From Verrucomicrobiota bacterium (GTDB taxonomy: Bacteria; Verrucomicrobiota; Verrucomicrobiia; Limisphaerales; UBA9464): 19,983 nt of DNA. The stretch is taken from assembly GCA_026397675.1 (NCBI GenBank), contig JAPLUH010000442.1, positions 1-19,983 on the forward strand. Direction: 5' to 3'. Shown one piece after another: positions 1-7,988 of this stretch; positions within the stretch are counted from its first letter, which is position 1, and each line of letters begins with the position of its first letter. The notes beneath the pieces are model-generated. The model searched no databases. It saw only the letters and a list, made by a program, of their open reading frames with translations, and was not told the origin of the DNA. The translations under genes were made by a program, and so were the position numbers.

Positions 1-701
1 TGGCCGACGTGGCCACGGTGCTGTTCACGAAGTTCCTCAAGTTCGACGCCGCCAAACTCGATGACACCCGCACGCTGGATGTCACCAGCCTACTGGGTCA
101 ATTGGGAGTCATTCCTGATACCGTCGTTCTAGTGGCCGGCAGCACCCATGACGGAGAAGAGCGAATCCTGGCCTCAATGTACCTCCGCTTGAAGTCCCGG
201 TTCCCCAGGCTCTTCCTCGTGCTCGTGCCAAGGCATCATGAACGCGGTGCCGCTGTCGGAGCAGAACTGCAGGCTTTGGGCGTGCGATTCATCTCCCGCA
301 AAGACATGCGGCCGAACACCCGGCACAAAGCGGGGGACCTAGAATGCCTGCTGGTCAACACCACCGGTGAACTCCGCCACTTCTACACCCGGGCCGACAT
401 TGCCTTCGTGGGCAAGAGTCTCACAGCAAAGGGCGGACAAAACCCCATTGAACCGGCCGCTCTCGGCAAGGCGGTGGTCTTCGGCCCGCACATGGAGAAC
501 TTCCCCGACATCGCGCCAAGCTTCGTGAAGGCCAACGCCGCCGTGCAAGTCGCCGATGAAGCGGGTCTGGAATCGGCGTTGATCCGGTTACTCGAAAACC
601 CTGCCGAACGAGCGGCTCTCGGCCTCCGTGCCCAGGCAATTGTCCGTGAGAATCAGGGCAGCATCGGTCGCACCGTCTCCATGATCATGGACGTGATCTG
701 A
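1..701 (+). CDS. waaA: 3-deoxy-D-manno-octulosonic acid (Kdo) transferase, C-terminal part
   Basis: The gene is cut by the window edge; the frame is open from base 3 and ends at a TGA at 699-701. WaaA transfers Kdo from CMP-Kdo to lipid A precursor at the inner face of the cytoplasmic membrane, an essential step of LPS assembly. The visible part is the C-terminal GT-B half of the enzyme. It shows a VAGSTHDGEE motif, then VLVPRHHER, and then the nucleotide-sugar-site block GELRHFYTRADIAFVGKSL, GGQNPIEPAALG and FGPHMENFPDI, all in the family's usual order. About 233 residues are present, so roughly the N-terminal acceptor domain is missing off the left edge. It converges on the next gene with a 26-bp gap. 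Family assignment is firm. Whether the enzyme is mono- or bifunctional cannot be told. Confidence 0.93.
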   Translation, partial: ADVATVLFTKFLKFDAAKLDDTRTLDVTSLLGQLGVIPDTVVLVAGSTHDGEERILASMYLRLKSRFPRLFLVLVPRHHERGAAVGAELQALGVRFISRKDMRPNTRHKAGDLECLLVNTTGELRHFYTRADIAFVGKSLTAKGGQNPIEPAALGKAVVFGPHMENFPDIAPSFVKANAAVQVADEAGLESALIRLLENPAERAALGLRAQAIVRENQGSIGRTVSMIMDVI

Positions 702-727
702 AACCCTGCACCCGGTTGAGCGGAGCA

Positions 728-1690
728 TCATTTCGGAAGCCATTTCTCCCAGTTCTTGGCGTAGGCCTCGACATTGGATCGGTCCACTCGAACCAAGGGG
801 CTAGCATCCCGGGGCGAGTCGGGATTTTTGCGCAAGTGCACCTTGTTAAACAAGTGCTCCACTGATCGGTAGCCCCAGGCGTGGCATTGCTGAGCCAAGA
901 GCACCTGAACGTGCCCGCTGCGGAGATAGTTCAAGCAAATCGGCAATGCGTCGACGCTGACACATTGAACCGTGCCTGGCTGCCACTTAAGCGCATTCTC
1001 AGTGAAGAGAGGCCATCCTCCAATTAAGGCCCAACCGGTGATGTCCGGATTGGCCTGAAGGACCTGCTCCATGCGAGCGGCCGCATCCTGCGGGGTTTCC
1101 CGATGATAGTACGTATCTCGGATGACCACCCCCGGGTATTTTTCGGCCTCTTTGCGGACGCCAGCAACGCGCTTCTGCAAATTGGGCGCATTCTGGTTGC
1201 CGGCCAAAATAGCGATGATCCCCTTGCCTCCCAAAACTCGGGCCAATTCAGCCATCACCTGTTCACCGCACAGGCCATCGTCCACGCCATAGCACACCAA
1301 GCGCTTCGAGGCGGGCGCATCCGAATCGAAGGTCACCACGGGCACCCCATCACCCACCGCTTTGTTGATGGCGTCGGTCACCTTGTTGGCATCGCTGCAA
1401 CTGACGGCAATTCCATCCGCACCCGCCAGGACTAATTGCTCGATGGCCTCGGCCTGCTTCTGAGCGTCTTCCTCATTGGGGGTCCGCCAGTCGATGCGGA
1501 TCTTCACCCCGTGCCGGGCACCGAGCTCCCGAGCGGCCTCCTCGGCCCCGACCCGCGCCACCTGAAACACGGCATTTCCCTGGGACTTGGCGATGAGCCC
1601 AAAACGATAAGACTTCGTCCCTTGAGCTAGAGCCCAAGACGGCAAGAGCGGAAGGGCGGATGCCCCCGACAGAAAGCGACGGCGATTCAT
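728..1690 (-). CDS. Tat-exported ribose-type sugar-binding protein (periplasmic binding protein, Peripl_BP_4 type)
   Basis: This is a 320-residue solute-binding protein of the ribose/galactose (RbsB-like) class, expected in the periplasm. The N-terminus MNRRRFLSGASALPLLPSWALA has a twin-arginine motif (RRRFL), a short hydrophobic stretch and an Ala-rich cleavage region near residue 22, so Tat export is likely. The mature part has the class I binding-protein pattern: FGLIAKSQGNAVFQ at the first strand, EQLVLAGADGIAVSCSD, VPVVTFDSDAP, and a later ALIGGWPLF segment. No permease or ATPase gene for a sugar ABC transporter lies beside it, so it is an orphan component here. It could work with a transporter elsewhere or with a sensor. 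It lies 89 bp downstream of ppnP on the same strand. The ligand is unknown. The ATG at 1688-1690 is the natural start because it opens the Tat signal; no clear Shine-Dalgarno precedes it. Confidence 0.85.
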   Translation of the reverse strand: MNRRRFLSGASALPLLPSWALAQGTKSYRFGLIAKSQGNAVFQVARVGAEEAARELGARHGVKIRIDWRTPNEEDAQKQAEAIEQLVLAGADGIAVSCSDANKVTDAINKAVGDGVPVVTFDSDAPASKRLVCYGVDDGLCGEQVMAELARVLGGKGIIAILAGNQNAPNLQKRVAGVRKEAEKYPGVVIRDTYYHRETPQDAAARMEQVLQANPDITGWALIGGWPLFTENALKWQPGTVQCVSVDALPICLNYLRSGHVQVLLAQQCHAWGYRSVEHLFNKVHLRKNPDSPRDASPLVRVDRSNVEAYAKNWEKWLPK

Positions 1691-1779
1691 AGGAGAGAGC
1701 CCAGAGCCAACACTCTGCCCCCCTCCGAAGTCAACGTCTCAACGGCCCTCAGAAGCACATCCCTGAGGCAACGATCATC

Positions 1780-2106
1780 TCACGGCAGGAACGAGCAAAT
1801 GTACTCGCAAACCCCACTCGAGACTTCGATGTCAAAGCCGGATTTGGCGGGGACATCAAAGTACGAACCGGCATCAACCGTTCGAGTTTCCTCGGTTCCA
1901 TCCAGACGGATGACGCATTGGCCGGCCACAATTTCCATCCGCTCAGCCAAGTCGGTTCCGAAGTGGAACTTGCCCGGGAAGATCAGGCCCAGAGTCTTCT
2001 TGGTTCCGTCAGCAAAACGGATCGTGTGAGACACCACCTTGCCCTCGAAATAGACATTGGCTTTGGCAACGGCGGTGACGTTGTTGAATTCGCTCGGAAT
2101 CGACAT
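1780..2106 (-). CDS. ppnP: pyrimidine/purine nucleoside phosphorylase PpnP (DUF1255, YaiE-like)
   Basis: This is a 108-residue single-domain cupin-like protein. PpnP of E. coli phosphorolyses many nucleosides to base plus ribose-1-phosphate in the cytosol. Recognisable family segments are ANVYFEGKVVSHTI near the N-terminus, GLIFPGKFHFGTDLAERMEIVAG in the middle, and DAGSYFDVPAKSGFDIEV followed by CEYICSFLP at the end. The E. coli family member has about 94 residues, so this one carries only a short N-terminal extension. The frame stays open upstream to 2226, but the ATG at 2104-2106 gives the family length and the upstream residues show no similarity. It diverges from cysT across 143 bp and is followed on its own strand by the orphan sugar-binding protein. 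Confidence 0.88.
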   Translation of the reverse strand: MSIPSEFNNVTAVAKANVYFEGKVVSHTIRFADGTKKTLGLIFPGKFHFGTDLAERMEIVAGQCVIRLDGTEETRTVDAGSYFDVPAKSGFDIEVSSGVCEYICSFLP

Positions 2107-2249
2107 CTCGGAGAACCTGTCCAAAGCCCGATCGCGCTTCAATGGCCAAGTCACAAACAGGGCACTCTCTCTAATCCCGACAATCTCGGTTGTCTTTATG
2201 CGTTTACAATCACCAAGAAGGCCCAATAGCTTTCCCGTCCTTCAGGGAA
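2107..2249. promoter_or_regulatory. divergent promoter region between ppnP and cysT
   Basis: The 143 bp between the two divergent starts must hold both promoters. A TACAAT box at 2205-2210 is a fair -10 candidate for the cysT direction, but no good -35 lies at the right distance. An inverted repeat GACAA/TTGTC with a 6-nt spacer spans 2179-2194 and would sit just upstream of that box. These are sequence observations only. No regulator can be assigned. Confidence 0.3.
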
Positions 2250-3074
2250 ATGGGCCAACAACGAAATAATATACTGCCGGGATTCGGGATAACGATGGGC
2301 TATTCCATCGCGTACCTGAGCCTCGTTGTCCTCATCCCACTGGCGGGACTGTTGATTCGCGTCAGTGCGATGAGTTGGGCGGACTTTGTCCGGGTGGCGT
2401 TCAGCGATCGCGCGTTGGCGGCCTACCGACTCACCTTTGGGGCCTCCTTCATCGCCGCCACCATCAACGCGGTGCTCGGGACGCTGCTGGCCTGGGTATT
2501 AACCCGTTACCGGTTTCCGGGTCGCAAAATCTTGGATGCCCTGGTCGATTTTCCCTTTGCCCTTCCGACGGCCGTGGCAGGGCTCACCCTAGCCAATCTG
2601 TTTTCACAGACCGGCTGGCTGGGACAATTTCTGGTGCCGCTGGGAATCCATCTGGCGTACACCACCGGCGGCATCGTCCTAGCCCTGACGTTCGTCAGCC
2701 TACCCTTCGTCGTTCGGACGCTGCAGCCCGTTCTGGAAGAATTTGAGGTCGAGTTGGAGGAGGCCGCCGCCACACTCGGTGCCGGCCGATGGTGCACTTT
2801 TCGCCGAGTGGTTTTTCCTGCCCTATTACCAGCCTTGATGACCGGCTTTGCCCTGGCCTTTGCTCGGGCGGTGGGTGAATACGGCTCGGTCCTCTTCATC
2901 TCTTCCAATAAACCTTACGTCTCCGAAATCACCCCTCAGGTCATCATGGGTTGGTTGGACCAATTCGAGTACGCCAATGCCATGGCCGTGGCTGTGGTGA
3001 TGCTCAGCGCGTCCTTCGCCATCCTCATCACCATCAACCTGCTCGAACGCTGGGCCAGCCGGTTTCAACGCTGA
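2250..3074 (+). CDS. cysT: sulfate/thiosulfate ABC transporter permease CysT (CysU)
   Basis: This is an inner-membrane permease subunit of the CysTWA sulfate/thiosulfate importer. The 274-residue product matches the E. coli protein in length (about 277) and motif order: an N-terminal LPGFGITMGYS segment, LLAWVLTRYRFPGRKILDAL, DFPFALPTAVAGLTLA, FVVRTLQPVLEE, and the EAA loop EEAAATLGAGRW that contacts the ATPase. The ATG at 2250 was chosen because the LPGF segment then lies at the family position. A TTG-initiated extension to 2190 is in frame but reaches into the promoter region. A weak AGGG lies only a few bases before the ATG. The stop is followed within a few dozen bases by cysW, so the genes form an operon. 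Confidence 0.93.
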   Translation: MGQQRNNILPGFGITMGYSIAYLSLVVLIPLAGLLIRVSAMSWADFVRVAFSDRALAAYRLTFGASFIAATINAVLGTLLAWVLTRYRFPGRKILDALVDFPFALPTAVAGLTLANLFSQTGWLGQFLVPLGIHLAYTTGGIVLALTFVSLPFVVRTLQPVLEEFEVELEEAAATLGAGRWCTFRRVVFPALLPALMTGFALAFARAVGEYGSVLFISSNKPYVSEITPQVIMGWLDQFEYANAMAVAVVMLSASFAILITINLLERWASRFQR

Positions 3075-3112
3075 CCATGGCCCACGGCATTCCCAAAGGT
3101 CCCCAGGTGGCC

Positions 3113-3985
3113 ATGAACAGCAAATCCCGCCGAGGGATTGAAGAACCGGAGTTTATCCGCAAGGTCCTCATCGGGATCGCCGTTGGATTCGTCGGAGTCT
3201 TCCTCCTGCTGCCCTTGGCCAATGTGTTTGCGCAGGCCTTTGCTAAAGGGTGGTCTGCATATATCCAGTCCCTTCAACAGCCCGACACGCGGTCGGCGGT
3301 GCTGCTCACCCTGCTGGTGTCTGCCATTTGCGTCCCGCTCAACCTCGTCTTCGGTGTGATTGCCGCCTGGGCAGTGGCCAAGTTCCAATTCCGAGGCAAA
3401 GCGCTGCTCATCACCTTGATTGACCTTCCGTTCTCGGTGTCTCCCGTGGTGTCTGGGCTCATTTATGTGGTGATGTTCGGGGCTCAGGGATATCTCGGGC
3501 CTTGGCTCGATTCTAAAGACATACAGATCATCTTCGCTGTCCCAGGCATCGTTCTAGCGACGCTATTTGTGACCTTCCCCTTCGTTGCTCGAGAACTCAT
3601 CCCTTTGATGGAGGCCCAGGGCAGCGATGCCGAGCAAGCCGCCCTCACCCTGGGCGCGACCGGATGGCAAACCTTCCGGTACGTGACCTTGCCGTCAGTA
3701 AAGTGGGGCCTCCTGTACGGAGTCATTCTTTGCAATGCGCGGGCCATGGGAGAATTCGGAGCCGTCTCCGTGGTGAGTGGGCACATTTCGGGTGTCACCG
3801 AGACCCTGCCCTTGCGTATTGAAAAACTGCACCAGGAGTACCAGTCGGTCGGTGCCTTCAGCGCCGCCAGTCTCCTGGCCATCCTGGCCTTAATCACCCT
3901 TGGGCTAAAGACGTGGCTCGAACGTCGCCAAGCGGCCGAACAGGCCTTAGGCCAATCCGATTCCCTTTCTAGTCATGAGCATTGA
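3113..3985 (+). CDS. cysW: sulfate/thiosulfate ABC transporter permease CysW
   Basis: This is the second membrane subunit of the sulfate importer, about 290 residues, the same length as E. coli CysW (291). Typical segments are LLPLANVFAQAFAKGW, AVAKFQFRGKALL, DLPFSVSPVVSGLIYV, FVARELIPLMEAQG, the EAA loop EQAALTLGATGWQTFRYVTLP, and ARAMGEFGAVSVVSGHISG. The ATG at 3113 has AGGTGG a few bases upstream and gives the family length. Another in-frame ATG at 3077, only 2 bp after the cysT stop, is possible. The product ends in His-Glu-His, as E. coli CysW does. The last 11 bases overlap the start of cysA, indicating translational coupling. Confidence 0.93.
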   Translation: MNSKSRRGIEEPEFIRKVLIGIAVGFVGVFLLLPLANVFAQAFAKGWSAYIQSLQQPDTRSAVLLTLLVSAICVPLNLVFGVIAAWAVAKFQFRGKALLITLIDLPFSVSPVVSGLIYVVMFGAQGYLGPWLDSKDIQIIFAVPGIVLATLFVTFPFVARELIPLMEAQGSDAEQAALTLGATGWQTFRYVTLPSVKWGLLYGVILCNARAMGEFGAVSVVSGHISGVTETLPLRIEKLHQEYQSVGAFSAASLLAILALITLGLKTWLERRQAAEQALGQSDSLSSHEH

Positions 3986-5075
3986 ACTGCGCCATGTGTC
4001 CAAGCGTTTCGGCAGCGTGAGCGCGGTCGAAGATGTGTCGTTGACGGTCGCCGATGGCGAACTCGTCGCCCTGCTCGGACCGAGCGGTGGCGGCAAGACC
4101 ACCGTGCTGCGGATGATCGCCGGGTTGGAGGTGCCCACCTCTGGAGATCTGCTCGTCCGCGGTGAGCGCGTCAACGACGTGCCTGTCCAGAAGCGCAACA
4201 TCGGCTTCGTTTTTCAGAGCTACGCCCTCTTCAAGACGATGAGCGTGTTCGACAATGTTGCCTTCGGCCTCAAGATCCGGAACACCCCTCCGGCCGAGAT
4301 GCAGGCCCGCGTGGACGAACTACTCAAGCTCTTCGGGCTCGACGGTCTCGGACGCCGCCTGCCGCACCAATTGTCCGGTGGCCAGCGCCAGCGGGTGGCC
4401 ATTGCCCGGGCACTCGCCCCACGGCCTTCGGTACTCCTGCTCGACGAACCCTTCGGAGCGGTCGATGCCAAGATTCGCCAGGAGCTGCGCGAATGGCTCG
4501 TTCGCCTGCACCGGGAGCTCCACGTCACCACGATCTTCGTCACCCACGATCAGGAAGAGGCCATGGAGGTCAGTAATCGGATTGTGATCTTCAGTCGGGG
4601 TCGGCTTGAGCAAATCGGATCCCCGCGCGACGTCTACGAACAACCAAAGAATGAATTCGTGGCCCGCTTCATCGGTGTGCTGAACGTGCTGGAATTGACG
4701 GTCCGTGGCGGTGCCGCCCGCCTCAACGAATTGAGTTTCCCGAGCCACGGCGTGGCCGAAGGAGAGACCCTACGAATTGGCTTTCGACCCTATGCCGTCC
4801 AGATCTCCAGCAATCTTCAGGAGCACCCCCATTCTGCGGTGATCCGTCATGTCTACTTCCTGGGAGTCCAACTGCGGCTCGAACTGGAGACCCCGTCCGG
4901 ATTGATCCTGCGCACCCGCATCGTGAAAGACGAATTCCTCCGTCAGGGCCTGGAGCAAGGATCCTCGGTGAGCTTTCAGATTCGGGAATACCGAGTGCTC
5001 TCCACCGGGGCCAATAACCTTTCTCCCGAGGTCGCCACCGTGCATTCGGCCGCCAACTTCGCCGAGGGGATCTAA
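3975..5075 (+). CDS. cysA: sulfate/thiosulfate ABC transporter ATP-binding protein CysA
   Basis: This is the ATPase subunit that powers sulfate uptake with CysT and CysW. The 366-residue protein has Walker A GPSGGGKTT at residues 35-43, Q-loop Gln81, signature LSGGQ at 133-137, Walker B VLLLDEPF at 153-160, a D-loop GAVDAK (GALDAK is commoner) and the switch His191. Residues from about 235 to the end form the TOBE-like regulatory tail, including an HVYFLGVQLRLEL segment. The ATG at 3975 lies inside the last codons of cysW in another frame. The genes downstream are not transport-related, so the transporter set ends here. No sulfate-binding protein gene (sbp/cysP) is present in the window. Confidence 0.94.
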   Translation: MSIELRHVSKRFGSVSAVEDVSLTVADGELVALLGPSGGGKTTVLRMIAGLEVPTSGDLLVRGERVNDVPVQKRNIGFVFQSYALFKTMSVFDNVAFGLKIRNTPPAEMQARVDELLKLFGLDGLGRRLPHQLSGGQRQRVAIARALAPRPSVLLLDEPFGAVDAKIRQELREWLVRLHRELHVTTIFVTHDQEEAMEVSNRIVIFSRGRLEQIGSPRDVYEQPKNEFVARFIGVLNVLELTVRGGAARLNELSFPSHGVAEGETLRIGFRPYAVQISSNLQEHPHSAVIRHVYFLGVQLRLELETPSGLILRTRIVKDEFLRQGLEQGSSVSFQIREYRVLSTGANNLSPEVATVHSAANFAEGI

Positions 5076-5167
5076 CTCCGACGCCCCTGCCTTGGCGATC
5101 CCAGGCCGCACGACTGCTACACGACCAGGGGTTGAGTCCGACGTCGAAACCGTGTTGGCTTCGTCGC

Positions 5168-6028
5168 ATGAAGGTCGGTTATTACTACACGAAGGCCAAC
5201 TCCATCGCCCGCATCGGACTCACCGTCGACGACCTCGAGCTCATCGACTTGACCAGCGTCGGCATCCATAACCTCAGCTATGCTCTCGAGGGTTTAGACC
5301 CTTTCGAGAACCTTAGGCGTGAGGCGTCACGGAGCTTCATTCGGCTCCCGGTCTCGGATGCCATTCTCGCCGCGCCAGTCAACAATCAGGAGATCTGGGC
5401 GGCCGGCGTGACCTATCTTCGCAGCAAGGCTGCCCGCATGGAGGAATCGGATTTCAGCGCGACGGCCTATGATCGGGTCTACGAAGCCGCTCGGCCGGAG
5501 ATCTTCTTCAAGGCCCTCGGTTCCAAGGTGGTGGGACCGGGGGGCCCGGTCGGCATCCGCAGCGATGCCCGCTGGAGCGTGCCAGAGCCGGAGTTAGTAC
5601 TAGTCTTCAACCGATACGGTGACCGAGTGGGCTTCACCATCGGCAACGACATGAGTTCACGAGACATCGAAGGCGAAAACCTGCTCTACCTGCCCCAGGC
5701 CAAGACCTATCGCGCGTCGTGCGCAATTGGCCCGTGGATCCGCCTCGGAGTCGACGAGGCCGAGGCGCGTTCCTGGGGCATCCGGATGGAGATCCATCGG
5801 GCCGATACCCTGGTGTTCCAGGGGGCGACCCAGGTTTCCCAAATCAAGCGCTCGTTCGATGAATTGGCCCGCTGGCTGCACCGCTGTGAAAGTTTCCCCT
5901 ACGGCAGCATGCTGCTAACGGGCACCGGCATCGTTCCGCCCAATGACTTCACCCTAGCCGCAGACGACCGGGTGATCATCGAGATCGATGGTATCGGACG
6001 ATTGGAGAATCACGTCGCCGTGGTGTGA
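5168..6028 (+). CDS. fumarylacetoacetate hydrolase (FAH) family protein, possibly a 2-keto-3-deoxy sugar acid dehydratase
   Basis: This is a 286-residue cytosolic enzyme of the FAH superfamily, which uses a divalent metal to hydrolyse, decarboxylate or dehydrate 2-oxoacids. Metal-site motifs are visible: EPELVL (Glu140 and Glu142), then IGNDMSSRDIEGEN (Asp161 as the third ligand), then LYLPQAKTY with Lys179 in the active site. The segments WAAGVTYLRSKAARMEES and YDRVYEAARPEIFFKALGSK resemble the branch containing 2-keto-3-deoxy-arabinonate/xylonate dehydratases more than true fumarylacetoacetases. That subfamily call is from memory and is an inference. The ATG at 5168 was chosen; a TTG 12 codons upstream is in frame but adds unrelated residues. 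No clear ribosome binding site is seen. It follows cysA by 92 bp and may be read from the same transcript. Confidence 0.8.
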   Translation: MKVGYYYTKANSIARIGLTVDDLELIDLTSVGIHNLSYALEGLDPFENLRREASRSFIRLPVSDAILAAPVNNQEIWAAGVTYLRSKAARMEESDFSATAYDRVYEAARPEIFFKALGSKVVGPGGPVGIRSDARWSVPEPELVLVFNRYGDRVGFTIGNDMSSRDIEGENLLYLPQAKTYRASCAIGPWIRLGVDEAEARSWGIRMEIHRADTLVFQGATQVSQIKRSFDELARWLHRCESFPYGSMLLTGTGIVPPNDFTLAADDRVIIEIDGIGRLENHVAVV

Positions 6029-6064
6029 GCACGGAGCCGGACCATCCCATCGGGCCCCATCGGC

Positions 6065-7222
6065 CTACACCAGCTCGAGGCAACGGTGCAATTCGTCGTC
6101 GGTATTGTAGAAATGCGGCGAAAGACGGACCACGGCCTGACCGCCGGGCAAGACCCGGTGGGAAGCGGTGACGCCTTCGGCCTTCAGTTTATGGTACACC
6201 GCTCGCATGTCGGTGCCCTCTCGATGGAAACTGGTGATGCCACCGGCATTGTCCAAGTGAGCATCGCCGTGGAGCACCGTGTACCCCTTGGCGACCAACT
6301 CGGGCACCAACCACAGACGCTTCCGGGCCAATTCGGTGGCGATGGCTTCCACGCCCACCTCCTGCACCAGTTCCAGGGCGGCCTTCAAACCGTGGAGCCC
6401 CAGAAAATTGTGCGAACCGGCCTCGTAGCGTCGGGCTCCCTCGTGAAAGACCAAGTCGTCTTGAGTGAGATAATCTGGGCACTGCAAATTGTGCCAGCCG
6501 TGAACCACCGGACGGATTTGTGGCCGAGCCTCCTTGCGGATGTACAGGAGTCCCGCTGCGCACGGTCCCAATAACCATTTGTGGGCGTCCGCCGCCAAAA
6601 TATCGACGTTGGCCACGGAGGTTGGAAAAGCACCCAGAGTCTGGATTGCATCCAGGCAGAAGAGAACCCCCTTGGATCGGAGCATTCGACCGATGGCATC
6701 GATATTGATGCGCCACCCCGTCAGGTAGTGCGCACTGGCGATGGCCACCAAGCGAGTATCTTCATCAATTTGTCCCTGAACATCCACCACCCGAACCTTG
6801 CCGAGTTCGCGGATGTTCATCAGACGTACCTCGACACCCCGGTCTGCCAACGCCATCCAAGGATAAACGTTGGAGGGATAGCAGTCGTGATAGATGAGAA
6901 CATTCTGACCCCGTTTCATCTGAAGCCCGGCCGCCACCTGGCTCAAGGCCAGTGAGGTGGGTCCCACCAATGAAACCTCGTCGTGGTCGGCTCCAATCAA
7001 ACTCGCCGCCAATCGTCGAACCTGGCCCACCAATCCCGGTTCAAGGGCCTCCTCCTGGTCATCGATGGAGCCGGCCTGGGCATAGGCCCCTATCGCCTCA
7101 ACCACACGCCGCGGCAGCGGACACACCCCGGCATGGGCTAGGAACGCCTGACGCGCAGACACGGGAAATTCGTGTCGTCGTAGGGCTTCGTCTTTGAGGA
7201 TCTCAGATATCGTAAGGGGCAT
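6065..7222 (-). CDS. PLP-dependent class V aminotransferase / cysteine desulfurase-like protein
   Basis: This is a 385-residue fold-type I PLP enzyme of the class V group, which includes cysteine desulfurases, isopenicillin N epimerase-like enzymes and kynureninase relatives. The Schiff-base lysine is Lys215 in AADAHKWLLGP. The PLP-nitrogen aspartate is Asp191 in FCLDAIQTLG, followed by Gln194, and the phosphate-contacting region is GPTSLALSQVA. It lacks the C-terminal active-site cysteine loop typical of SufS/NifS proteins, as far as can be read, so desulfurase activity is doubtful. Similar Verrucomicrobiota and Planctomycetes proteins are annotated only as aminotransferase class V-fold enzymes. 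The ATG at 7220-7222 lies just 4 bp after the stop of terC, so translation is probably coupled. Upstream in-frame codons to 7291 overlap terC and are unlikely. Confidence 0.82.
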   Translation of the reverse strand: MPLTISEILKDEALRRHEFPVSARQAFLAHAGVCPLPRRVVEAIGAYAQAGSIDDQEEALEPGLVGQVRRLAASLIGADHDEVSLVGPTSLALSQVAAGLQMKRGQNVLIYHDCYPSNVYPWMALADRGVEVRLMNIRELGKVRVVDVQGQIDEDTRLVAIASAHYLTGWRINIDAIGRMLRSKGVLFCLDAIQTLGAFPTSVANVDILAADAHKWLLGPCAAGLLYIRKEARPQIRPVVHGWHNLQCPDYLTQDDLVFHEGARRYEAGSHNFLGLHGLKAALELVQEVGVEAIATELARKRLWLVPELVAKGYTVLHGDAHLDNAGGITSFHREGTDMRAVYHKLKAEGVTASHRVLPGGQAVVRLSPHFYNTDDELHRCLELV

Positions 7223-7226
7223 CAGT

Positions 7227-7955
7227 TCAGGGAGATTGGGTGCGGACGCGGATGTTGATGACTTCGACCGCAACGGAGAAGCACATCGCAAAGTAAATGT
7301 AGCCCTTGCTAATGTGCTGCTGGAAACCTTCAGCCAACAGCAGGGTGCCGATGAGGATCAGGAAGGCCAGTGCCAGCACCTTGATGGTGGGGTACTTCTC
7401 GACAAAGGCCCCGATCTGATTGACGAAGAGCAGCATGACCAGCATGGCCAAAATCACGGCGGCGATCATGACGGAAATCTGGTTGGACATGCCCACGGCC
7501 GTGATCACGGAATCGAGGGAGAACACGATGTCTAGCAACAGGATCTGAACGATCACCGAGGCGAAGCTCGGAGCCTTCAAGTGCAAGGCGGATTCCGCAT
7601 GGCCTTCCACCTTTTCATGAATTTCTTTGGTGCTCTTCCAGATCAGGAACAGTCCGCCGACCGCCAAAACCAGATCCTTGCCGGTATTCGGCAACGGCAG
7701 GCCGAGGATCGAAATATCCCACAGCCGATTGCTGAGGCTCATCACCCAACTCAAGGAACACAGGAGTAGAATTCGGGTGATCAGCGCCAAGGAGAGGCCC
7801 ATTTTTCGGGCCTTGTCCCGTTGCTCGGGTGGCAGTTTGCCGGAGAGGATTGAGATGAATATCAGGTTATCGATTCCCAGAACAATTTCCAAGAGCGAGA
7901 GGGTCGCCAGACCAATCCACGCCTGCGGTGACTGAATCCATTCCATCCAATTCAT
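7227..7955 (-). CDS. TerC family integral membrane protein (YgdQ-like)
   Basis: This is a 242-residue polytopic inner-membrane protein with about seven hydrophobic segments. The two family signatures with acidic residues inside membrane helices are present: EIVLGIDNLIFI (Asp29, Asn30) and LDIVFSLDSVITAVG (Asp142, Asp148). The pattern PPEQRDKARKMGL, LFLIWKSTKEIHE and GYIYFAMCFSVAVE closely follows E. coli YgdQ. TerC-family members are linked to tellurite resistance and, in several bacteria, to manganese export that supplies metal to secreted enzymes. Which applies here is not known. An AAGG lies about 8 nt before the ATG at 7953-7955. The 5' leader contains a stable hairpin (7989-8021). The class V aminotransferase gene follows after 4 nt. 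Confidence 0.9.
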   Translation of the reverse strand: MNWMEWIQSPQAWIGLATLSLLEIVLGIDNLIFISILSGKLPPEQRDKARKMGLSLALITRILLLCSLSWVMSLSNRLWDISILGLPLPNTGKDLVLAVGGLFLIWKSTKEIHEKVEGHAESALHLKAPSFASVIVQILLLDIVFSLDSVITAVGMSNQISVMIAAVILAMLVMLLFVNQIGAFVEKYPTIKVLALAFLILIGTLLLAEGFQQHISKGYIYFAMCFSVAVEVINIRVRTQSP

Positions 7956-7988
7956 TGGGGAGACCTTGCCTCAAACCCAGTCCTGGGG

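Noticed and set aside
2057..2269. 70-codon plus-strand ORF overlapping the ppnP/cysT promoter region
   Set aside because: It overlaps both ppnP in antisense and cysT out of frame, with no recognisable protein features.
4320..4748. 142-codon minus-strand ORF inside cysA
   Set aside because: It is an antisense shadow of a clearly conserved ATPase coding region in GC-rich DNA.
6029..6064. Possible bidirectional terminator between the convergent FAH-family and aminotransferase genes
   Set aside because: There is only a short CCCATCGG direct repeat; no stable stem followed by a T or A tract.
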